Source: Prevotella falsenii DSM 22864 = JCM 15124
GTDB taxonomy: Bacteria > Bacteroidota > Bacteroidia > Bacteroidales > Bacteroidaceae
Direction: 5' to 3'
Assembly: GCF_000613945.1 (NCBI RefSeq)
Contig: NZ_BAJY01000025.1
Span: 1 to 37,313, forward strand
DNA: 37,313 bases
Shown here: positions 17,015 through 23,542 of the stretch, piece by piece
Layout of the letters: the number at the start of each line of letters is the position of its first letter
How positions within the stretch are numbered: position 1 is the stretch's first letter
Position numbers and translations under genes: made by a program
The notes under the pieces: generated by a model
The model's input: the letters and a program-made list of their open reading frames with translations, nothing else
Told to the model about the DNA's origin: nothing
Databases searched by the model: none

Positions 17015-19347
17015 TCCTTAACAAGCAGTTTAAGACAATCTAAAGCTGTTAAATCCTCACGTAAGGTTATACTTTCTAACCCCATATTCAATTCGGCTAT
17101 TAAAACTCTATTAGAATCACTATTTAAAGATCTTAGTAGATTTACCATTTCCCCTTTAGTAATCCCAAATTCCCTATACGGCCCAATATTATTATCGGAA
17201 CTATATAAATCAGAAATTTTTAACGAACGAATATTTTTTGTTTCAGAGTATCTATAAAGAGAGTACGCAAGTGCTAAGCGCTTAATAAAGACAAAAGGCT
17301 TTTTTTGAAATTGAGTTTTATTAATAGCACTATAAGGACCAAACTCGCCAAGTGGACTTTCTTTTAAAGTCCGTACAAATGCATAAACAACATTATGTAT
17401 TGTTTTCTTTCCACTATCGGAATAATCATTAGCAACTAATTCTTCTAATCCCTGTTGTGTAATAAAAGTGTCCCATTCAATAGCCGAATTATACCATCTA
17501 ACAATAGGGGACTCATATGAAAGGTTTATCCAAATAATTTGCCAAACTAAATCGGAATAATCTACATAGTACTTTGCGAGAAATCGTCCTAAAGGTGTTA
17601 TCTCTTTTGATTTTGTATCATTGAGTATCCCCGCCTGATAAAGCCACTTTGCAAAACTAGGCATTTGCTCTTTGATATTTAAGCCTGCAAGGTTGTCGAC
17701 AAAAAAAGCATTAGGATCTGAAAAATAAACAGAAAGCCAACCTTCATTCAATCCAAAATTATTGTAACTTGTTAGTTTCATCTTATGTTCTTTATTAGTG
17801 CCTGTAACAGCCAATGATGCAGCAGAGATGCAACCAAAATCGTGAAACGTGAGGCATTTCTTACAACTTATACATTTATTTTTTACAATATGTGCGCTAT
17901 TCGGTTTAATATTTAATGCACCTGTAGGGCATTCTACTTCACATACACCACAATGTATGCAATATGTAGCCTTGTAGAAAACACGTTTGATCAAACCTTG
18001 TAAGACAGGATCCGTACTCGTATTTTCAAATACTATAGTATGGTTACAATCATTAATAGTTATAGAGAAAGGGTAAAGAGTATCTCTATATCTAAGTTCT
18101 CCTTTAATCTCGCCTTTTCTTTGTGTGAATATAGAATACTTACCTATTGCATTAAGCCATGTTAATAGGCCTTCCTGAGGATTCTCAACCTTAATTTTGA
18201 GCTGAGGTTTAGTGCTTTCTATGAAAAGTTTGGAAGGAAATGATATGTTGCGTCCACCAGCCCGACGTTTCCAGTTCCCATCTTTAATATATACATCTGC
18301 ATCTTTTATACCAGCTTCTTTTGTATTTTTTTCTATCCTCGAAAGAAATGGTTCTAACCTTTTCTTGTATCTTTTACCTGATACCATATCATTCCATTTT
18401 GAAGAAAATGGGCATATGAGACAGCCTACTCTAGTCATCCCATTTCGATATGCTGGATTTATTGGGAGATTTTGGCGCCATAAATACAAGAATATTTCTA
18501 CTGAAGACCAATTTAAGATCGGACTTGCATTGATAACATTATCATGCTTCACTCCTTTCCCAATTCTGTTATAATTAGCTCGTCTTGTACTTTCCTCTGC
18601 TCTGACTCCTTCAAAAGTCAACACTTTAGCTTGTTTGTTTGTTCCTTCTATTTTTAAAGAGCGATATAAGGGAGCTGTTTTCATCACAGAGCAGCACCAA
18701 CGATGCGTGTCACTGGGCGTCCCTATCTTATCCCAATAGTTGAGCACACTTTCATGATTGCGGGTGAGTGAGAACTTTAAGTCGGGAAAGCACTTATGGT
18801 AGTGGTCTTGCACCTGTTGATACAAATCTAACGATGGGGGTAATTCATATCCCGTGTCTGAATAAATTACTTCGAACTCTGTACTTGGTATGGCACGTGT
18901 GCAAAGGTCGAGTACTACCTGAGAGTCTTTACCACCGGAGAAAGAAGCGATGAACTTATCAATCTTTGTCGTGTGAAACACTTTTTTGCCCTGCTCTTCA
19001 GCAGTATCAAGAGGCATAATTTCGAAACTATCGCAGTCTTCACGCACAATGGCCATCTTCTTTTTAATCTTGGCTTCCATACGTTTTGCAAGGGTTTCAT
19101 AGTCAAGCTGATTAGCCTTTACCTCAACAACACTTCTTCTTGCACCAGCATATTGTATGAAAGTTTCACGAATGAATTCAATGGCCTCACTCTCCAGCAA
19201 GAACATAAATTCAGCGTTGCGCTCCAACATCTTATTTACATTAACGGGCTTCAACTCGACATTTTCCTTACCGGGCTGGAATATGATCGTAGCAGGGTCG
19301 TAGATATTGGCACCTTTAGCTCGAACATAAGTTCTCCTAGATACCAA
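17011..19347 (-). CDS. brxP: BREX type 4 PAPS-reductase-like protein BrxP (main part, 5' end frameshifted)
   Basis: The open frame codes 778 residues from a TTG, but the natural start lies upstream at 19535 in another frame. The PP-loop motif SGGKDSQVVLDL is at about 137-148 and defines a PAPS reductase/DndC-like ATP-pyrophosphatase. A ferredoxin-type insertion carries CIHCGVCEVECP and CISCKKC, enough for two iron-sulfur clusters. The last 230 residues resemble DUF4007 (NNFGLNEGWLSVYF, PLGRFLAKYY). BrxP marks type 4 BREX; related DndC and SspD proteins act in DNA phosphorothioation, so sulfur modification of DNA is plausible but not proven. The 3' two thirds is strikingly AT-rich compared with the 5' part. 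Confidence 0.82.
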   Translation of the reverse strand: MVSRRTYVRAKGANIYDPATIIFQPGKENVELKPVNVNKMLERNAEFMFLLESEAIEFIRETFIQYAGARRSVVEVKANQLDYETLAKRMEAKIKKKMAIVREDCDSFEIMPLDTAEEQGKKVFHTTKIDKFIASFSGGKDSQVVLDLCTRAIPSTEFEVIYSDTGYELPPSLDLYQQVQDHYHKCFPDLKFSLTRNHESVLNYWDKIGTPSDTHRWCCSVMKTAPLYRSLKIEGTNKQAKVLTFEGVRAEESTRRANYNRIGKGVKHDNVINASPILNWSSVEIFLYLWRQNLPINPAYRNGMTRVGCLICPFSSKWNDMVSGKRYKKRLEPFLSRIEKNTKEAGIKDADVYIKDGNWKRRAGGRNISFPSKLFIESTKPQLKIKVENPQEGLLTWLNAIGKYSIFTQRKGEIKGELRYRDTLYPFSITINDCNHTIVFENTSTDPVLQGLIKRVFYKATYCIHCGVCEVECPTGALNIKPNSAHIVKNKCISCKKCLTFHDFGCISAASLAVTGTNKEHKMKLTSYNNFGLNEGWLSVYFSDPNAFFVDNLAGLNIKEQMPSFAKWLYQAGILNDTKSKEITPLGRFLAKYYVDYSDLVWQIIWINLSYESPIVRWYNSAIEWDTFITQQGLEELVANDYSDSGKKTIHNVVYAFVRTLKESPLGEFGPYSAINKTQFQKKPFVFIKRLALAYSLYRYSETKNIRSLKISDLYSSDNNIGPYREFGITKGEMVNLLRSLNSDSNRVLIAELNMGLESITLREDLTALDCLKLLVKE

Positions 19348-19535
19348 TATTGCTTATTAATTGCCCACAACAAAGGAGCTTCTGTGTGAGGATATTTCCA
19401 TCCTAACTCATTAAGTTTAAGCAAATCGAGTTCTTCCCAGAATACAGGACGAGGTGATGTACCAAGAGTTCCATCCACAATGCGTGAATGAAGCAATACA
19501 CCACCCGTTTCTTTATCCCAAGTTATTTTATACAT
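19251..19535 (-). pseudogene. brxP: True N-terminus of BrxP, separated by a one-base deletion
   Basis: The first about 74 codons (MYKITWDKETGGVLLHSR..., then SPRPVFWEELDLL) are the usual start of PAPS-reductase-like proteins of this group and end at the words YWYLGELMFE. Continuing in the other frame gives AKGANIYDP, the expected continuation. Adding one G at 19320-19322 (GAGCTAAAG to GAGGCTAAAG) joins both into one gene of about 841 codons, 17011-19535. The ATG overlaps the end of the HTH gene by eight bases. Codons after the break in this frame are nonsense. Confidence 0.8.
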
Positions 19536-19737
19536 TGTTTTCTTTTCTCACTAATTCTGTCAGTTCAACATTGAGTAGTTTCGCTATTTTGAGATAAGTC
19601 CCCATAGTCGGTTGGCAAACATTGGTGCACCACTTAGAAACTGTGGTTGGTGCACACCCCAACTGTTCTGCTAACCATTTGTTAGTTCTTTTCTTCTCCG
19701 CAAGTACTACTTTTATGCGATTGATATCCTTGTCCAT
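19528..19737 (-). CDS. Cro/CI-type HTH regulator of the BREX operon
   Basis: A 69-residue protein if the ATG at 19737 is used; an in-frame ATG at 19764 would add nine residues but sits over the likely promoter. The HTH is clear: NKWLAEQLGCAPTTVSKWCTNVCQP, then TYLKIAKLLNVELTELV. It is first in the operon and overlaps brxP by eight bases. It probably binds its own promoter and controls BREX expression. A homologous 17-codon remnant of the same gene is at 30214-30267 in the neighbouring element, again just upstream of a defence operon, which supports a chassis-encoded cargo regulator. Confidence 0.8.
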   Translation of the reverse strand: MDKDINRIKVVLAEKKRTNKWLAEQLGCAPTTVSKWCTNVCQPTMGTYLKIAKLLNVELTELVRKENNV

Positions 19738-19761
19738 AATGGATAGTTTATAATAAGGATA

Positions 19762-19782
19762 CAAATATACACAATATTATTG
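19762..19782 (-). promoter_or_regulatory. Candidate BREX operon promoter and operator
   Basis: On the minus strand TATATTTG (19762-19769) fits the TAnnTTTG box, 25 bases before the ATG at 19737. No good TTTG box is seen 20 bases upstream. A small palindrome CAATA-T-TATTG at 19772-19782 lies in the spacer, where an HTH repressor could act. The rest of the gap to the integrase stop (19783-19907) is AT-rich and holds a weak 6-bp hairpin at about 19852-19867, with nothing else recognisable. Confidence 0.4.
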
Positions 19783-19907
19783 ATATATAATGCAGAAAAT
19801 AGCTTTGTTTAGCCAATAACATCACTAAATTATCTTTTTTCTCACCACACTTGCTTAATTGTAAGCAGAAATACTAAAACATTGAATTGACAATCTAAAC
19901 CAAATGC

Positions 19908-20972
19908 TTACAGCTTCAATTCTGGCAAGCTATTGATAGCTTCAGACTTCAATTTATCCACGGCACGAGTATATTTCTCTGTGTGCTTCAATCCGCTATG
20001 TCCCAACAAACTCGCAACAGTCTTGATATTGGCTCCGTTATTCAGAATGTTCACAGCAAAGCTGTGGCGGGCGCAATGCCAACTGATGTGTTTATTAATG
20101 CCAGCACGCTTTACCCATCGTTTTACCGATTTGCAGCAACTTTCATAAGAAGGCAAGTTGAATATAGATGAATTCAAATCGGCAGGTGCTTCGCCTATCA
20201 ATGACAGTAAACCATCGTTCAAAGGAATGACGACACCACTATGTGCCGAATATCCTTTGGTCTTATTCTGCTCAAACTTCAATAGGCGGTTGGTGTAATC
20301 TATGTTTTTATAGGTCAAGTCTTTTACATCGCAAAAGCGCAGACCACAATACAGACAGAGAATGAATGCTCGTCGCACATTTGGATTCTCGTTGTCGTAA
20401 TGGCATTGAATTAAAGATTGGATTTCATCCATTGATAGCACATCCTTGCGCAAGATCTGTTCATCCACCTTGCACACCACACCCTTACAAGGGTCTTTCA
20501 ACATCACTTCGTGATCGATAGCATAACGCACCACTTTCTTAAAACGCTGGTAGATGCTCTTTGCCCCTTCACCCACACTTCTTGATTGCAGGTATTCAAC
20601 AAAGTGCTCCATCATGTCCTTGGTTATTAAGTCGGGCTTAATATTAAACTCATAGAGGGGGGATTGCTCTTTCAGAAAATCCTTAAAACGATTCAAGGCT
20701 ATTTTTATCATTCGCAGGTCTTTTTTGGTGTAACTGTCAATGTAAGCCTGATAATAGTCCAAGAAATTGATATTTCTATCCTTCTTCAGACGATAGCCGA
20801 GCATACTCTCCTTAAACTGTTGTTCACGCTCCGCACGAATCTTGGCAGCCAGTTCAAGTGTTTCTTTGTTCTGCTGTCGTTCTACTGGAGTGCGAGGTTT
20901 GGCTATCAAGTACAACTGCAAATTTTCTTTTCGCCTGTTATGTTTGATGTGTACCTTGGGCTTGCCCATCAT
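19908..20972 (-). CDS. int: Tyrosine recombinase/integrase (main part)
   Basis: The open frame codes 354 residues with a SAM-like core-binding domain at about 70-165 and a catalytic domain after it. Catalytic residues are visible: R in LYCGLRFCDV, H-x-x-R in SWHCARHSF, H in LLGHSGL and the nucleophile Y in TEKYTRAVD. This is the Bacteroidota element integrase type that recombines tRNA attachment sites. It lies beside the right core, the standard position. The natural N-terminus is in a different frame upstream (to 21130), cut off by a single-base deletion. The catalytic half could still be made from the ATGATG at 20967-20972, but without the arm-binding segment. Confidence 0.85.
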   Translation of the reverse strand: MMGKPKVHIKHNRRKENLQLYLIAKPRTPVERQQNKETLELAAKIRAEREQQFKESMLGYRLKKDRNINFLDYYQAYIDSYTKKDLRMIKIALNRFKDFLKEQSPLYEFNIKPDLITKDMMEHFVEYLQSRSVGEGAKSIYQRFKKVVRYAIDHEVMLKDPCKGVVCKVDEQILRKDVLSMDEIQSLIQCHYDNENPNVRRAFILCLYCGLRFCDVKDLTYKNIDYTNRLLKFEQNKTKGYSAHSGVVIPLNDGLLSLIGEAPADLNSSIFNLPSYESCCKSVKRWVKRAGINKHISWHCARHSFAVNILNNGANIKTVASLLGHSGLKHTEKYTRAVDKLKSEAINSLPELKL

Positions 20973-21130
20973 CTTCCAGAAGTGTACATAACTGGCTCTC
21001 CAGTCTCATCTAAAACCGGTGTTTCTTCTCTACCGAGATAATACTCCAGATACAAACTTATCCGACCATCAGACAACACATTCTGCTCTAATTTCGGGTT
21101 TTCCTTTGCTTTATTTTCTAATTTTGCCAT
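20969..21130 (-). pseudogene. int: True N-terminal arm-binding segment of the integrase, frameshifted
   Basis: From the ATG at 21130 the frame reads MAKLENKAKENPKLEQNV, then LYLEYYLGREETPVLDE and GEPVMYTSGR before TGA. This is the normal beginning of Bacteroidota element integrases. One missing A in the run at 20974-20975 (GGAAG for GGAAAG) would give SGK-MMGKPKV and a single gene of about 407 codons. It is therefore either a recent loss-of-function mutation or a homopolymer error. Confidence 0.8.
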
Positions 21131-21239
21131 AATTGATAGTTATGTACCTAAATGTGTATCAAACCGAGTAAAATCATTAACTCGTTTATTTTCAGATGTT
21201 TTCTTATTTTGCAAAGATACTAAAAAGTTCCGAATATCA

Positions 21240-21261
21240 AAGTGTACTAAAAGTGTACTTT
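21240..21261. repeat. Right-end arm-type repeats of the element
   Basis: AAGTGTACTAAAAGTGTACTT contains two tandem copies of the GTGTACT word, about 10 bp apart, between the integrase start and the right core. The same word is at 244-258 and 272-288 at the left end. Probable integrase or accessory-factor binding sites. The rest of 21131-21373 is AT-rich without a gene. Confidence 0.5.
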
Positions 21262-21373
21262 ATGACAAAAAACAGGCGAAAATGAGAAAAATCAGCAAAT
21301 ATAAGAAAATAGTAAATTATTGATTATCAATATAATATATTCTTTTTATTTCTCTTGTTTTCACGGCATTGTA

Positions 21374-21387
21374 CCGGGTCTGGGTAC
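21374..21387 (+). repeat. attR core of element 1 and left core of element 2
   Basis: CCGGGTCTGGGTAC is identical to 175-188 but here is not preceded by a full tRNA: upstream bases do not pair as a T arm. It joins the integrase-proximal right end of the BREX element to a second copy of the element left end. This is the junction expected for two elements inserted one after the other in the same tRNA site. Confidence 0.8.
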
Positions 21388-21390
21388 CAT

Positions 21391-21426
21391 AAATCCCTTG
21401 TAAATCGATGATTTACAAGGGATTTT
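21391..21426 (+). repeat. Second copy of the element-end hairpin with compensatory change
   Basis: Arms 21391-21406 and 21410-21425 form a perfect 16-bp stem with loop GAT and T-rich flank. Compared with 192-226 the stem has C-G in place of A-T at one pair while the pairing stays perfect. No active tRNA precedes it here. The flanking 21427-21520 also matches the first left end, with arm-type words at 21441-21456 and 21472-21486. Confidence 0.65.
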
Positions 21427-21591
21427 CTTTTTCAACATATACTAAAAGTGTATTTTGTAACAAAACAATAAGAAAGGTGTACTTTTAAGTTTTTTGCCAC
21501 TTAGTTTTATATTTAATTTTGTTTCATACTATAAAGGTACGAAAAAATAATGATGTGAGTAAATTACAAGGTGAAGAGTTTTGCAGAGGTC

Positions 21592-21688
21592 TCACAATGG
21601 TAATAGCCAATGCTTTCGGTTCTATCTGAACGCTCTTACAGTCAAACGTCTGATCCTCCTTGCGAGTTATTATATCTTGTATAGTCAT
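21592..21688 (-). pseudogene. 5' remnant of an AlbA_2 domain gene
   Basis: From the ATG at 21688 the minus strand reads MTIQDIITRKEDQTFDCKS, followed by VQIEPKALAI, and then loses similarity. This is nearly the same as the first 32 residues of the intact AlbA_2 protein at 6268-7725 (MTIQEIQTRKEDQTFDCKS). The rest of that gene has been deleted, with the break at about 21592, only 70 bases from the element end. It shows that the second element once had the same left-cargo border gene. Confidence 0.75.
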
Positions 21689-21696
21689 AGTAGAAA

Positions 21697-22161
21697 TTAT
21701 AATGTTATCAATTTTTGTTTATTATTAAAGGCTACCTTAAGCGCGTAGAGGCTGCTTTGCTCGGTTACACCTATGAATAATATTTTATCGGCCATCTCGC
21801 AAAGCCACTTATTCCTCATCATTGCTGTGTCCTTTGACTGACGTGCTGCATTACTTACAGAAACTATTAATAGTCGATTTTGACCTAACGCTTTTTGTAA
21901 TTCCTTAGGGATAACTTTATACATTCGCCGGGCAAGAACAATAATAACCGGTTGGCTGCCTTTCAACAGAAAGTGAAGTACATCTTGTTCTAACTTACTG
22001 TTAAATCCGCTGACGACACACTCCCCACGATTGCGCATATCCGTAGCCCAATCATATACCTGCAACACCGTTTCGGAAGCGATATTGTTTGATGCAAGGA
22101 AGGCTGTCTTTTGCAATTTCAACAGTTCCTGATTGCCAAGATATTGCGTGTGGACTATCAT
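21697..22161 (-). CDS. DprA/Smf-like Rossmann (SLOG) domain protein
   Basis: A 154-residue protein with the order of a DprA-type nucleotide-binding fold: an early FLASNNIAS, then VVSGFNSKLEQDVLHFLLKG near residues 49-68 (the SGxxxxxE/D segment of DprA-like SLOG proteins), VIIVLARRMY, and LLIVSVSN followed by an alternation typical of this fold. The N-terminal SAM and C-terminal DML1 domains of true DprA are absent. It overlaps rhuM by four bases (22158-22161), so the pair is one operon. Stand-alone DprA-like proteins are frequent in mobile elements and defence loci; the function here is unknown. Confidence 0.65.
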   Translation of the reverse strand: MIVHTQYLGNQELLKLQKTAFLASNNIASETVLQVYDWATDMRNRGECVVSGFNSKLEQDVLHFLLKGSQPVIIVLARRMYKVIPKELQKALGQNRLLIVSVSNAARQSKDTAMMRNKWLCEMADKILFIGVTEQSSLYALKVAFNNKQKLITL

Positions 22162-23204
22162 TGATTATTCTCTTCGTTGTCCTCCTTCTTATTGTTCTTT
22201 CGTAGCGCAATACGTTTCAAGTCTTGGTCGAATTGCTTGATGCTGTCAAGATGTTCTATCTGCCGTTGCTGCTCTTTGTAGGCAATATATTCCTTGGTAG
22301 CTTTTGCTACAGCCAGTTTGTGAGAAATTGTGCCGGCATGCTCAAGGATATTCTTTTCGTTCATGGTGAGTACAAGGCGCAGTTTCTGCACCCAGTCGTG
22401 CATATACATTGGTTTCTCCGCCAATGCCTGCGCCTCAGCATAGGCAAGGAACTGTTCTACGATAAGTTTTAACTGACCAATCTCTTTCTCATTCAGATAG
22501 TTCTTGCCTACCACGACATCGCCTTTGGTAACTTTCCCCTCTTGTTCCGTAGAAGTAAGTCCCATCATTGGCAGCGAGGCATTAGCACGGTAGTAAACAA
22601 GTTCGGCTGCCGTCTTTCCGCTTACAGCCCAAAGCAATTTGTTCTGTACTTCTTTGAAGAAAGCCAATGTCATATCGGCAGATGGATTATAGTCGATACT
22701 TGTTTTATAAATATCCTTTATCTGTTGATAAAACACTTTCTCTGACAGGCGTATCTCACGAATACGACCTAATAGTTCCTTGAAATAATTGTAAGACGAC
22801 CCCGTCTTAAATCGCTCATCGTTCAATGCAAAACCTTTAATGATATATTCTCTGAGCCGCTGTGTTGCCCAAATACGGAACTGCGTGCCCTGCTGCGACT
22901 TTACCCGATAACCAACAGAAATGATAACATCGAGGTTATAATAATCTATATTTCTGGCAACCTCTCTATTACCTTCCGCTTGAACTGTTGCAAAATTTGC
23001 AACAGTTGCCTCCGGCGACAGTTCCCCCTCCTCAAACACATTCTTAACATGTCGTGAAATAGTAGATTTATCACGACCGAAAAGTGTCGCCATTTGGTCT
23101 AATGACAGCCAAACGGTTTCATTCTCAAACCGAACATCTATCTTTATCTTTCCATCTTCCGACCGGTAGATGAGCATATTGTCGTTATTGCTTGCTTCCA
23201 TCAT
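22158..23204 (-). CDS. rhuM: RhuM family virulence/DNA-binding protein
   Basis: A 348-residue protein matching the RhuM family. The N-terminal part (about 10-120) has VRFENETVWLSLDQMATLFGRDKSTISRHVKN, an HTH-like segment, then NIDYYNLDVIISVGYRVKS and FRIWATQRLREYIIKGF, which are the family signature. The C-terminal half is helical with KQR-rich ends. RhuM was named from a Salmonella pathogenicity island gene; its biochemical role is not established, and family members often sit beside restriction or toxin-like genes. It is the first gene of a two-gene operon with the DprA-like gene. The two methionines at the start leave the exact start one codon uncertain. Confidence 0.85.
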   Translation of the reverse strand: MMEASNNDNMLIYRSEDGKIKIDVRFENETVWLSLDQMATLFGRDKSTISRHVKNVFEEGELSPEATVANFATVQAEGNREVARNIDYYNLDVIISVGYRVKSQQGTQFRIWATQRLREYIIKGFALNDERFKTGSSYNYFKELLGRIREIRLSEKVFYQQIKDIYKTSIDYNPSADMTLAFFKEVQNKLLWAVSGKTAAELVYYRANASLPMMGLTSTEQEGKVTKGDVVVGKNYLNEKEIGQLKLIVEQFLAYAEAQALAEKPMYMHDWVQKLRLVLTMNEKNILEHAGTISHKLAVAKATKEYIAYKEQQRQIEHLDSIKQFDQDLKRIALRKNNKKEDNEENNQ

Positions 23205-23272
23205 TCTATTCTTAAATTATTGTTCGATACGTACCTTGCTTTCATTTAATGTTTTTGCATCTTTCTTCTAAT

Positions 23273-23518
23273 TTACAGCAGTGGGGATTGCAATATACTA
23301 CGATCTTTTCCAAAATAATCATCCCAGATAATACGTAACTGCAAAGTGTCTGTATGCCCCTCACACAGTAACATACCTTCTTCCCTATAACCATTATGAG
23401 AAGTTATCAAATTGTATGGTCCCCAAGCTTAATACAAATAATTGGAACATAGTTCATGCAGTTCTTTGCTAAGCCTTTTACAGAAGCAATTACTATATCT
23501 TTTGTATTGTTCATCTGA
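23273..23518 (-). pseudogene. Decayed small gene between rhuM and the methyltransferase
   Basis: The 338-bp gap 23205-23542 is not empty. One minus-strand frame reads SDEQYKRYSNCF, then KRLSKELHELCSNYLY, an in-frame TAA at 23429-23431, and AWGPYNLITSHNGYREEG, GHTDTLQLRIIWDDYFGKD, before TAA at 23273-23275. The residue composition and the sense on both sides of the stop look like a real small protein of about 82 residues. No start codon is visible and the family is not recognised. It directly follows the methyltransferase gene on the same strand, so it was probably the third gene of that operon. Confidence 0.5.
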
Positions 23519-23542
23519 CTTTATTTTTTACTTATTATACAA

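Larger units (their letters stand above)
175..21387. mobile_element. NBU-like mobilizable element carrying a type 4 BREX cargo
   Basis: The element lies between identical 14-bp cores at 175-188 and 21374-21387. The left core sits in the tRNA-Leu 3' end, and a tyrosine integrase gene lies next to the right core. Inside are an excisionase-like HTH gene, a helicase-like ATPase, a Toprim primase, a candidate oriT and mobC/mobA genes. No conjugation (tra/T4SS) genes are visible, so it should be mobilizable rather than self-transmissible. The cargo on the right is a BREX operon of about 13 kb. The integrase is frameshifted as sequenced, so present mobility is uncertain. Confidence 0.85.

Noticed and set aside
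10736..19535. A Dnd or Ssp phosphorothioation system
   Set aside because: No dndB/D/E or sspB/C genes are visible; PglZ, BrxC and BrxL instead place the PAPS-reductase gene in BREX.
19852..19867. Terminator behind the integrase gene
   Set aside because: The hairpin has only six base pairs and no clear T run on the required strand.
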